From contig JBBHKE010000962.1 of assembly GCA_037447655.1 (NCBI GenBank), positions 362,873 to 398,701 on the forward strand: a stretch of 35,829 nt of DNA, written 5' to 3'. The position numbers were made by a program, and so were the translations under genes. The DNA comes from Zygnema cylindricum (Eukaryota; Streptophyta; Zygnematophyceae; Zygnematales; Zygnemataceae). Below, one piece after another: positions 11,182 to 23,551 of the stretch. Within the stretch, counting starts at the first letter, position 1. The number at the start of each line of letters is the position of its first letter. The notes beneath the pieces were generated by a model that saw only the letters and a list, made by a program, of their open reading frames with translations, was not told the DNA's origin and searched no databases.

Positions 11182-12183
11182 TGTTGTTCTACAACCACTG
11201 GAGCAGGTGGAGCATCAGCAGTAGTAGTGAAGTAGACATAATCTCACTCATATAAGCTTTTCAAGAATCCTATCAAACAGTTGTTTTAGGCACAACACCA
11301 ATTTTGTCACAAAGATCCAAAACTTACACAAACTATACCATAGTATAGAGTATAACAAAACTGACAACTCCCAAAATTTCAGCTCAATTGATCTAGCATA
11401 CACCAAGATAGGTAACTCAGAAGTTTCCCAAAAACAGTCTGCAGATTACACAGTCTGAAAATTTGGATACATAAAATGTTCTACGTCCTAAGTTTTATAC
11501 TCTACACTCAGTTGTCCTACTTCATAGTGTTGTACCGCCGATACAAGTGCCCCTAAGAGATACGTCCAAAGAACTAAACTTCCACTAAGGTCAAGTGCTC
11601 CTAATCACGCTAAAACTAATCTATCACTGTACAACCAATGTTACTGAGAATCCTATACAGGTGATTTGTTCAAATACTTGTCGCCGGCTTAGTGACACTT
11701 GTCAGGATACGTCCATCAGGCTGTTGCAGAGCACCTGTCAGTGAGTCATTTGTTTATCCTCTTATGAGTCTCGTCCGTTGACTTGATTCATGTCAACCGC
11801 AGCTGCGCAATTCAATTCTTAATCATATTCAAATATTTGTAGCTTCGTCGCAGCGTCGTTGTCCTATACCAAATTAGCCACAACTGCATTTTGTCTCGTT
11901 GCGTCGCAACTGCATTGTCATGTACCAAAATAACCGCAGTTGCGTTTGTCTTGTTGCGTCGAAGCTGTGTTGTCCGTACAGATGGTATCAAAGATTACCG
12001 CAACTGCGCTTGTCCCGTCTGCGTCGCAGCTGCGTTGTTCCACTATGTGTGACACGTACATGCTGGTGTTGGTACCATTTCCATTACCTGCACTATGTTT
12101 CAGACGACGACGCGTGTCCCTATAGATCTATATTTACACCGTCCTACTAATTTGCTTAGACTGAAAGCTTTCCAAAAACAACA
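11182..12183 (-). repeat. 3' LTR of the copia element
   Basis: Direct repeat of 16449-17451. Contains several copies of GCAGCTGC-like words (CAGCTG/CAACTG) spread over about 300 bp in U3. ORFs here (for example at 11899-12150) are shadows of the LTR. A one-base deletion relative to the 5' LTR breaks the gag N-terminal reading frame that the other LTR carries. Confidence 0.95.
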
Positions 12184-12190
12184 CTCCCCT
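12184..12190 (-). other. Polypurine tract of the copia element
   Basis: On the minus strand AGGGGAG directly precedes the TGTTG start of the 3' LTR, the expected site of plus-strand priming. Confidence 0.75.
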
Positions 12191-12343
12191 AAAGCTTTAG
12201 ACTCAATATGCCGGTGCAGCTGCGATGACGAACCAGCGCAACATCGCAACATAGCAAAATAGCAATTTAGCAGGTCACCCAATCCCACTACATCTCAATG
12301 TTGGACTATCGCAGCATGGTAGTATAGCAGTGTAGCAATTCAG
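12191..12343 (-). other. 3' untranslated internal region of the copia element
   Basis: About 150 bp between the RNase H stop and the polypurine tract. It contains two imperfect copies of a segment with TAGCAATT(T/C)AGC and CCCAATCCCACT/TTAATCCCACT. Confidence 0.6.
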
Positions 12344-15300
12344 CTATTCACTTAATCCCACTGCGTCCCTACAATATTTCAGCTTAGGAGCTGGAAGAGC
12401 TTTAGTGAGCATATCATCAATCATTTCTGCATTTGGCAAATAGCATAATTTAATCATTCTAGAGAACACTTTTTCTCTTACAAAGTGTAATCTTTCATCT
12501 ATATGCTTGCTTTTGAAGTGGTGACTCGGGTTAAAAGCAATGGCAATGGCAGCCTGGTTATCACACCAGATCACCTGTAGACCAACCTGCATGTATCCCA
12601 ATTCTTGCAACATGGATTTCACCCATAAGAGTTCTTTGAGGGCCGATCTCGTTGCCATATGTTTCGACTCCATCGTCGATTGTGCCGTGACCTTTAGAAT
12701 TTTGCTGCTCCAACAACAAGTCCCGTTTTCAATTTGTAGAACGAATCCCGTGGTGGATTTTCGACTTCGCATGTCGCCATAGCTTGCATCACTCCATGTT
12801 TGCAACTTCATTTCTCCTCCGCCTAGTGTGAGTTTGAGGTCTCTGGTTCCTGCCAAGTATCTTAAAACTCTTCTTGCTCCATCAAGAGATTTCTTCTGAT
12901 TCTCTAGACTTCTCCTCAGTACCCCAACTGCTGCACCAATATCCGGACGGGTACAGTTCATGAAATATATTAAACTTCCCACTATCTGTCTGTAAGGTAT
13001 CAGTGTCATAGGATCATCCCCCCTTGACTCAAAAATTTTAGTGACAATAGCACCCGGTTCTGTCTCTTCCCCCTCTAACTTCTGCCAAAACTCCATTGGT
13101 GTTACACATCCTTTTGCCCCCCGCATTCCATATTCATCTAACATTTTCCAATAGCCTCCTTTTGAGTCAATTTTATTTATCTCTTTTTCCTGTCCCTCTC
13201 CACTTGGATACCCAAAATATATTTTGCCTCACCGAGGTCTTTCATCTCTAACCGTGAGTTTAAAGCAATTTTAATTTTGTTAATTTCAGCCATTGATTTG
13301 CTAACTAATAGTAAATCATCTACATACACCACTATATACACTATTCCATCCTCACCCTTTAAAACATAGATAGAGTGATCAGAACTTATCCTTTTAAATC
13401 CTTGGCTAGTTAAGAATTCATCAAGTTTTAGATTCCATTGCATAGGGGCATGTTTTAGGCCGTACAAAGATTTTACAGTTTGTACACTAAGTGTTCTTTT
13501 CCTGGTTCTGCATACATTTCAGGCTGCTGCATGTAAATGGTCTCCTCTAGTTCCCCATGCAAAAAGGTCGTCTTTACATCCATTTGATGTATTTCCATAT
13601 CTTCTATAGCAGCTAGAGATAGCAAAATCCTAACTGTCGGAAATCTTTCAACAAGAGAAAATGTTTCTTCAAAATCAATTCCTTCCTTTTGATTATACCC
13701 CTTTGCCACAAGTCTAGCCTTATATCGTTCAATGGTATTATCTGGATTTAACTTCACCTTGAATACCCATTTGCTGCCGATCGCTTTTCGATCCGGAGGA
13801 AGGTCCACAAGCTCCCATGTTTGAGCCTCCATGATTGACTTTATTTCATCGTTTGCCGCCTCGATCCACTAATTTTGCTCTGGTGATGAGAAGGCTTCTC
13901 GGATGGTCAGAGGCTCCCTTGAGGTTACCGAGTAGGCGAAGTGAGAACTTGCTTGCAAGCCGCTACCTGATCTTCTTCCCCCTGAAAATCCTGAGGCTGA
14001 AATTGTCGGATCACGTGCATTGCGCTTATTGCGTTGGTTGGGATTTGTAGGCAGTGATTGCTGTTGGTCCGCTTTGAAATGAACTTGTTGGGGAACCCGA
14101 TTATGTTCCGACTCCAGTGTTACTACTGGTGAATTTTGCATCTATGGGACAATATTACGGATGCTATCTAAAATGACATATTCCTGTACTTTTTGCAGCT
14201 TCTGCTGCACTTTCATTTTAAATAAGTCCATCGAGTCTACTTCATCTTTGACAACGATGTTCCTTGCTACAATAATTTTTTGCTTCTCAAAAACAAAGAC
14301 TATATAACCTTTAGAGTGATCATCATATCTTAACAAAATGCCCGGCAATCCCTTAGGTTCCATTTTCCATCTATCATTAGACGTATCCAAAGTAAAGCAT
14401 TTACTTCCAAAGACTTTGAAATGACTAACATCCAGTTTTCTACCCGTCCGGATCTCGTATGGAGTGGTTGCTATCGATCTTGAACCTATCCTATTTTTGA
14501 TATAAATTGCACAATTTAATGCTTCAGCCCACAATTTCAGATCCACTTCCTTATCCGCAAGCATGGACCTAGAGCTTTCTGTGTTAGTTCTATTTAGTCT
14601 TTATGAGATTCCATTTTGTTTCGGAGAGTATGGAACAGTTAGTTTGTGACTTATACCTTCCTTGAGTAAGAAGTTTTCAAACTCTTTTGACGTATATTCC
14701 CCGCCATTGTCCGATCTGAGCTCCAAATTGGCAAACCGTGTTGTTTCTCTGCCCGCGCTTTGTAGTGTTGAAAATGAGTGAAGACTTCACTCTTGTCCTT
14801 CATAAAGTAGACTTTAGTAAACCTCAAAAAATCATCTGTAAACGTAACCATATATTTCATCCCCCCGGCAGATGGTACCTTTGCAGGGCCGAAAACATCA
14901 GAATGAATGAGTTGCAAAAGTTTAATAGATTTATGTTCAGACTCTTGAGGAAACGGTAATTTGTGTATTTTAACTAATGCATAGCCATCACATGTTTTAG
15001 GTAACTGATTTAACAAAGTGACTCCTATTTTACCAGCATTGACCATCTTTTTCTTACTGTCGTAGTTCACATGACCTAATCTTTTATGCCACAGCTCATC
15101 TAAGGATAATGCACCGAAATACAAAACATCATTTTCTTTATTATCGGGCGTATCTATTCGATACATTTTGCTGGCATCTCTAGTTCCCGTAACTGCAATT
15201 TTTCCATTTTTGCTAACAACCTGCCTGCCATGTTTCAGATTGACCTCAAACCCTTTACTTTCTACCAAAGAAGTTGAAAACATTTTTTTCTTAAAATCTG

Positions 15301-16507
15301 GTACATAGAGAACATTATGAAGGGTTCTCTCAACTGCCTTGCCTTCTACATCAACTAGCAAGGAGACATCACCTACAGCCCGTGTTTACACAATCATTCC
15401 ACATGCATAGTAGTTATTTTTCTCCGATGTTGATTTCAGATTTTTGAAAACTGCCTTGTTCCAGCACATGTGGGCCGCCGCTCCCGTGTCCATTATCCAT
15501 CCATTGTCTTTTGCGCCCTCCATTGGTGTTGCCATATCAAATAGATCATCATCCTCCTTGTCAGAGAGTGAAAGGGACTCGTCTTGATGAGATGAAGTCG
15601 TCGAAAATAGTGCATTTGCTCGTTGTGAAGATCCTTTGAAGCCTTGATGAAATTGGCTCTGTTGCCATCCGTGCGTGTACAGACCTGTTTATTTAGCTTT
15701 TTTAAGCTTAGGACAGAATTTATATCCATGACCTTTTTCATTACAATAAAAACAAGCATTGAACGATTGTCTATTTCCTCTTTGATTAAACTGTCTAAAC
15801 TGATTTTGGCTCTGATTAAACTGATTTCTTTGCTGATTAAACTAAGTTTTTTTTTCAAATTCTGTGCTAAATGCCTCTACTTGTTTTTTACCATTAAGAA
15901 TTTTAGAATCTGCTTCCTCTTCTAATATCAAATTAATAGCTAACTGTAGTGTCCAGCTAGCTTTATCTTTCTGTTTCAACCTATCAGACGCTGCTTTCAT
16001 ATTAGTAGAAAGACCTCTCATTAGCAAAGCAACCTACTGAAACTGAGGAAAATATCCACTTGCACAAGCATCAAAATCTATTAGTATTCGAAATTTGTTA
16101 CAATATTCTGTCATTGTGCCACTCGTGTATTCGAAGTCCCAAATTCGTCCAGCCAAAAATAGTTTTTCCTAAACATTAGCCTTTTCAAAATCATCCTTGA
16201 GAGATTTCCAGATATCGATCGCCTTTTTCATTTTTATATGTGACATAGCCAATTTTTCTGAGATACAAAATTTCAAAATCGACCGAGCTTGCGAATTTTT
16301 CTTTGACCAAGACGGATCAGTTTCCGCTAGTGAACCATCAAAAATGTCCAAAAGGTTAACATTTTCGAAGTGTGTCTCCACCATATCCGCCCAATAAGCG
16401 TAACTTTCCCCCAAAAAGATAGGATTTCTTGATGACAAGCCCATAACATGTTGTTCTTTGACCACTGGAGCAGGTGGAGCATCAGCAGTAGTAGTGGAAG
16501 TAGACAT
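12344..16507 (-). pseudogene. Copia gag-pol, inactivated
   Basis: Reading order on the minus strand: gag with an MST start at 16507; a CCHC zinc knuckle (C-X2-C-X4-H-X4-C) at about 15719-15754; retropepsin DTGA at about 15479-15490; integrase HHCC zinc site near 15050-14990 with the second Cys changed to Tyr; integrase core acidic residues (HSDVFGP, RSDNGGEY, KEFE); RT with KWVFKVK, DVKTTFLHGEL and YVDD (13315-13326); RNase H with WSDASYGD, STMES and CDNQAA; stop at 12344. In-frame stops at 16169, 16034, 15842, 15689, 15386, 14601, 14142, 13869, 13473 and 13177 (low coordinates), five TAG and five TAA. Frame changes near 14720, 13470 and 13150. A dead copy. Confidence 0.93.
16437..16448 (-). 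other. Primer-binding site, half-tRNA (initiator Met anticodon) type
   Basis: Directly after the 5' LTR the minus strand reads TGTTATGGGCTT. GTTATGGGC complements GCCCAUAAC of the initiator tRNA-Met anticodon loop rather than its 3' acceptor end, as in Drosophila copia-type half-tRNA priming. It lies inside the gag reading frame. Confidence 0.65.
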
Positions 16508-17451
16508 AATCTCACTCACAGAAGCTTATCAAGAATCATATAAAACAGTTGTTTTAGGCACAGCACCAATTTTGTCACAAAGATCCAAAACTTACACAAA
16601 CTATACCACATTATAGAGTAAAACAAAACTGACAACTCCTGAAGTTTCAACTCAATTCATCCAGCATACACCAAGATAGGTAACTCAGAAGTTTCCCAAA
16701 AACAGTCTGCGGATTACACAGTCTGGAAATTTGGATACATAAAATGTTTTACGTCCTAAGTTTTATACTCTACACTCAGTTGTCCTACTTCATAGTGCTG
16801 TACCGCCGATACAAGTGTCCCTAAGAGATACGTCCAAAAAACTAAACTTCCACTAAGGTCAAGTGCTCCTAATCACGCTAAAACTAATCTATCACTGTAC
16901 AATCAATATTACTGAGAATCCTATACAGGTGATTTGTTCAAATACTTGTCGCCGGCTTAGTGACACTTGTCTGGATACGTCCATCAGGCTGTTGCAGAGC
17001 ACCTGTCAGTGAGTCATTTGTTTATCCTCTTATGAATCTCGTCCGTTGACTTTATTCATGTCAAACGGAGCTGCGCAATTCAATTTTTAATCATATTCAA
17101 ATATTTGTAGCTTCGTCGCAGCTTCGTTGTCCTATACCAAATTAGCTGCAGCTGCATTTTGTCTCGTTGCGTCGCAACTGCATTGTCATGTACCAAAAAA
17201 ACCGCAGTTGCGTTTGTCTTGTTGCGTTGCGGCTGTGTTATCCGTACAGATCGTTTTAAAGATTACCGCAGCTGCGCTTGTCCCGTCTACGTCGCATATG
17301 CGTTGTTCCACTATGTGTGACACGTACATACGGGTGTCGGTACCATTTCCAAAACCTGCACTGTGTTTCAGACGACGACGCGTGTCCCTATAGATCTATA
17401 TTTACACCGTCCTACTAATTTGCTGAGATTGAAAGCTTTCCAAAAACAACA
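16449..17451 (-). repeat. 5' LTR of the copia element
   Basis: Outer boundary at 17451 next to TSD TTATG; inner boundary CAACA next to the primer-binding site. The first ~19 gag codons (ATG at 16507) lie within the LTR end, as in yeast Ty1 where gag begins in the LTR. An alternative gag ATG lies in the primer-binding site itself. Confidence 0.92.
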
Positions 17452-17964
17452 TTATGTACTTTAAGTCCGTCACCCCAAATGTTGACTCTATCACCATAAA
17501 TAGAGTACATTATTCTAAATTATTCTTTACATTATTGAAGGTGCTTTTTGAATGAGCGTTAATAACTCTAATACAGTGTCGTTTAAAATAGTGTGGCGTA
17601 CGGTCGGTGTTTTACCGTGCAAAATTGTACTCTATTAAGTAAAAAAGTACAAGTAATGATTTAACAAAGGCCGTTATCATATAACTCCGTTTAAAAAACC
17701 GCGTAGTGCAAACGTCATAATGACGTGAGACTGTACGTTTGTCAAATTCTGTATGTGTACCTAATTTACAGTATATATATTCAATGCCCAAATTTCCGCC
17801 CAAATTAGAGTTATTGATAATTTGGAGTAATTTTATTTTTTGAAAAGGGTTGATTACCCAAAATAGAGTTAATAACTCTAGTTCCTCTAATTATTACTTT
17901 ACCCTAATTACTATTCGTGGTGTACTGTAGTTATTTGTTATGGCTAATAGCGATTCACGCTGTA

Positions 17965-18092
17965 TTGTACTGTAGACCACTTCCCTTTCGCGACATCGGC
18001 CTCGCACGTGACAAAAGAGACGCGCACAAACATTTGCATATTGCTATTCTCTGGGTACTTTTTATGTACTTTAATGCATAATAACATAGATG
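17965..18092. other. Spacer between nested elements and foldback element
   Basis: Short AT-rich stretch containing TCGCGACATCGGCCTCGCACGTG. No gene seen. Confidence 0.4.
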
Positions 18093-18211
18093 ATAGATGT
18101 CCTATTCGTACGGATTTGGATTTTTTTCCGAAAACTACTTCGTATTCGCTTGTTTCGTGAATTTCGTACGTCTCACTTTGTACGAAATATTGTACGGACG
18201 TTAAAAAAAAG

Positions 18212-18630
18212 ATGTTGCTTCATTTGCGCGCGTGTTTTTTCATCTGTCTTCCACTCCGTCTTCAAAAGGAAGCCGCCGTTGGAGACGCCGTAAATTCGGC
18301 TGCTCGGCGCTATAGTTGTTCGTTGCACTTTTCAGTTTTGCTTCATTTGCGCGCGCGTATTTTTATCTGCACGGCGAGCCGCATAATCTATGGCGTCTGG
18401 CGCGTGTATTTCTATCTGAGCGGCAAGCGGCATAATTTATGGCGTCCCGCACGCGTATTTTTATCTGAGCGGCGGAACTTATGGTGTCTCTAACGGCGGC
18501 TTCTTTGAGCCGTTTTGCTTCATTTGCGCACGCGTATTTTCATCTGTTCTCCACTCCGTCTTTAGAAGGAAGCCGCCGTTGGAGACGCAGTAAATTCCGC
18601 CGCTCGTCGCTAGTTCGTTGTACTTTTCAG
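18212..18630. repeat. Tandem and dispersed repeats in left arm of the foldback element
   Basis: A block of about 120 bp starting TTGCTTCATTTGCGC(G/A)CG at about 18213 recurs at about 18516, both containing GGAAGCCGCCGTTGGAGACG. Between them are two to three imperfect ~55-bp units with GTATTT(C/T)TATCTGAGCGGC and CATAATTTATGGCGTC. Confidence 0.8.
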
Positions 18631-18681
18631 TTTTTTAAGGTATTGAATATTTAAATTTTTGAAATTTGAACGTAAAAAAAA

Positions 18682-18917
18682 AGTACGAATTTTACGACAA
18701 ATTTTATAAATTTTGAAATTGTTTTAAGCGCACTCTACGTAGCATTCGTTAGTTTACTCCGTGCGTTTTATGCGCATAAGACATCCATGCAGAATAACGA
18801 GCAATTTGCATAGATGTCCTATGCGCATAAAACGCAAGAAGTAAACTAACGATTACTACGTACAGCGCGCATAAAACAATTTCATATTTTTTTAAATTCG
18901 TGCTAAAATTCGTACCT
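18682..18917. repeat. Central large hairpin of the foldback element
   Basis: Arms of about 75-110 nt around a loop near 18792-18805. The best-paired part joins GTGCGTTTTATGCGCATA (about 18761-18778) to TATGCGCATAAAACGCA (about 18820-18836), extended by GTTAGTTTAC/GTAAACTAAC. Confidence 0.8.
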
Positions 18918-19628
18918 TACTTCGCATTCATACAGTTTCTGTACAATTTCGTACAGTGTCCGTATATGTCGATACATTTTAGGGTTATTTAAGGATTTAA
19001 GGGGATTTTATGGTATTTAGGGTACATTTTAGTACATTCCGTATATTTAATTACAACTGTTTTAGATTTTTCGTACATTTACGTACAGTATCCGTATTTC
19101 TCCGTACTTGTTACAGTTATTTATTCTACATTTTTTAGGGTACGTTGCAGACATTTTCGTATTATTTAGTAAAGTTGCGTTACATTTCTGTACAATTATT
19201 AACATATTCCTACACTTTCGTGCATTTTAGGGTTATTTAAGCGGGATTTTAGGGTATATTCTCGTACGTTCCCGTATATTTCAGTACAACAGTCTTAGAT
19301 TTTTTGTACTTTTACGGTTTTCAAGGAACGGTTTCTGTATACATTCGTACATTTCCGTACATCGTCCTTACTTTTTTCAGATTTTTTAAGGATTTTTTAG
19401 AGTCACGCTTTCGTACACTTTCATACAATCCGTATAGTAAAAAAAGTATGAAATTTGCGAAAACTACGAAACAAGCGAAATACTACGTAGTTTTCGGAAA
19501 AAACTCGAAATCCGTACGAATTGGACATCTATGGCAATTTGCGCACGGACTGCCACTATTTAACTATTTCTGATTTAGTGACTATTTCTGATTTAGTGTA
19601 GATGACAGTAATTAAAATGTGTCTCCGC

Positions 19629-20167
19629 TACACCGTGCATCGTTATTAGTGTCAAAGTTTAAATAGTGTCGAAGAAAATTTACCGTAATTGATGCTATTT
19701 AAGAATTTGAAATTAAAAAAAAAAAGGTGTATTCTAATTTCGGCATTATGCTAATTTGGGAACGGCAAATATGGAATATTTTTCGTACAATTATCTACAC
19801 TAACATATGTATCCGTACAAAATATTAGAAAGCGTACGCCATCGTGAAATTTATATATCCGTACATGTCAGACTAATTTACGTGTCAAAATTATCATGTT
19901 TTTTGAGCGCACGTTCCTATGCTTGCGCGTCTGATTTAATTCATTTTTTGTAAGATTTTCACTTGAAAAGGTACATTTATGTACGGTCTGACATCGACCG
20001 TATACCATACTATTTAGATCTTATTGTACTTTCGTTCTTTACGCTATTTTGTACGGTACCTTAATTAACGTCAAGGAAAAATTAAAATCATGTATCCTAT
20101 TTGAGGAAAAAAATCAAAATTTTAAGAACCCAAATTAGTGACTTTGACACTAACGATGCGAGGTGTA
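19629..20167. mobile_element. Inverted-repeat element, family 1, copy 2 (539 bp)
   Basis: Left end TACACCGTGCATCGTTATTA; the right end carries the inverse with a three-base deletion (ACTAACGATGCG instead of ACTAATAACGATGCG). Direct-orientation near-copy of 10371-10912: the shared interior includes GTGACTTTGACACTAA, TTTTCACTTGAAAAGG and ATGTATCCTATTTGAGG. No ORF. TA at both borders. Confidence 0.88.
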
Positions 20168-21615
20168 TCGTAGAGAATAAAACTTTACTGTTAATTATGC
20201 TTTCGGTCTATTTTAGGTCCAATGGCCTATAGAGTGTTACTAAAACAAACTGCGATTTAAGGTGTGGCATTTTGCATTGTATCGAGCATGCTTATTAGTT
20301 ACATAGTGGCATTGTACTTATCGTGTATCTTACGACTACTACTACTATGTACAGATAGTTATGTATTGGGTACATTTCAGGTGGCTATAAAAAAGATAAG
20401 CGAAATTTTCGGTTATCGAAGGGCAAGGGGGCCAGATATATCGCTCTAAGATCAATAATTTCTATTATATATACGAGCAGGTTTGTACTGCATAGTGGTA
20501 TGTTGAAAAACCCCTTATCTTATATTGAGATTTTTAACTCAGTATTATTCAATGTTAAGCGCCAACACAAACGTTAGTGGCCAAAGTTGCTCATGTTTTT
20601 GTGCGTCGCACATATACATCTTTTTTGGTAAAATTTTCACCTAACATAATTCTAACGATGGAAATTAGCACGCATAGGTGGCTAATGTACCGTCACCAAT
20701 GGGAACAAACAACCTGGAAAATACAAGGGAAAATACTGAGGTTTATTTTACATAAAATTGTACAATATAATATAAGATTATTCCTTTGTTATTGATTATT
20801 TTGATTGGTTTATTGGTCCCACCGCTAGCGTGCATCAGAACCACACATCAAGATGCAACCGATGTTGGCATTATTGACACTCCAATATTTTGAACACCTG
20901 GAGAACTAGAATCAACGTTAACTTTTATTGCCTTGTTAGGATCAAATGTTAGAAAAATCCGCTCATGCAATAGTTCTTGTCACGATTTTGTAAATACTAC
21001 GTCAATCATTATCCATCGTTTCCACAATGTTGATTTTCATAATACATCGCTTAACCACAAAACCATATTAAAATATTATTCGAGAACTTTTCCCTAAAAT
21101 TCCACTAACCTAGGAATAAATACTATCCTCTATTGGTACATGTGTCGACTAACTAGTGTAAAACTTGCCAAAACATTATCCTATCTTTTCATATTGGTCT
21201 TTACCGAGCTTTTGAAAGAATGCAATAGAAAGTTTTTAGAGTTTTCCGAGAACAAAGTCACGCCATATGCCATATTGCTACAACTCTCCTACTCCGTATT
21301 CCGCTTTGATCCTGAAAAGCCGAAGTCACTTATTGTGATTCTTTTCAATCATACGCTAAAAACCTAACTGTAGACTAAATTTCATATATCTTTTATGTTA
21401 TAAACAGATAAAGCACTGCGTAAAAACAACCATCTCTCTTTTTTGAGGGCCCTAAAATAAAAAAAGGTGACAACTGTTTTGTCTCATGAGCGTGTAGTAA
21501 CTTATGCATTTGAAAAAAGACCTCATTCTTAGCCCAGAAAGATATAAAAAAAAAGCATTTGGAGATTCTATGGTACAAAGGGCGAAATGAGGAAGTCTAT
21601 GATGAAAAAAACACA
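20168..21615. other. Intergenic DNA downstream of MYB-A, no gene recognised
   Basis: AT-rich sequence with only short ORFs (longest 75 codons at 21140-21367) lacking domains. The part next to 21615 should include the 3' UTR of MYB-A (minus strand); no certain poly(A) signal assigned. Confidence 0.5.

Positions 21616-23551
<1,936 letters not shown>

Larger units (their letters stand above)
11182..17451 (-). mobile_element. Ty1/copia LTR retrotransposon, degenerate, 6.27 kb
   Basis: Two ~1-kb direct repeats (11182-12183 and 16449-17451) bound a gag-PR-INT-RT-RNase H region on the minus strand. Ends are TGTTGTT...AACAACA. A 5-bp target duplication TTATG lies at 11177-11181 and 17452-17456. Domain order (integrase before RT) identifies Ty1/copia. 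The LTRs differ at roughly 60 positions (about 6%, hand count), so the insertion is old. The coding region carries ten in-frame stops and at least three frameshifts, so it cannot make its own proteins. Confidence 0.95.
11151..17924. mobile_element. Inner small inverted-repeat element split by the copia insertion
   Basis: Left terminus TACACCACCGCGAATCGTAA at 11151; the right terminus at 17924, reverse-complemented, is TACACCACGAATAGTAATTA (gapped match, both running into a TAATTAG(A/G)GT block). About 500 bp of its own sequence remains outside the copia element, which lies only 31 bp from its left end. No ORF. Confidence 0.65.
10916..17964. mobile_element. Outer small inverted-repeat element split by nested insertions
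   Basis: Left terminus TACACCGTGGATCGTTATTA at 10916; the right terminus at 17964, reverse-complemented, is TACAGCGTGAATCGCTATTA, continuing AGCC in both (20 of 23 match). Without the inner insertion (11151-17924) about 275 bp of its own sequence remains. Termini resemble family 1. It starts three bases after the copy ending at 10912. Confidence 0.65.
18093..19532. mobile_element. Foldback-like element with long inverted termini (~1.44 kb)
   Basis: The left 75-90 bp from ATAGATGTCCTATTCGTACG matches the reverse complement of the right end (ATAGATGTCCAATTCGTACG), continuing through TTTTTTCCGAAAACTAC and TTTCGCTTGTTTCGT-like blocks. A second inverted repeat (about 18682-18917) sits at the centre, so the whole unit is roughly symmetric about 18,800. 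The left half holds GC-richer tandem repeats; the right half holds AT-rich GTAC/TTTAGGG-like repeats. No coding capacity seen. Exact ends and target duplication were not resolved. Confidence 0.65.

Noticed and set aside
11899-12150. LTR ORFs (also 17127-17393)
   Set aside because: Same sequence in both LTRs, opposite to the element's coding strand; no domain.
11182-12183. Left LTR as a solo LTR or as the start of a tandem second copia element
   Set aside because: It first looked as if gag sequence extended past the LTR. The TTATG duplication at 11177-11181 shows that the gag start lies inside the LTR and the element ends there.
13177-16171. Alternative genetic code (TAA/TAG = Gln)
   Set aside because: MYB-A, MYB-B and ABCC exons show no internal TAA/TAG and use CAA/CAG for Gln; MYB-A ends with TAA.
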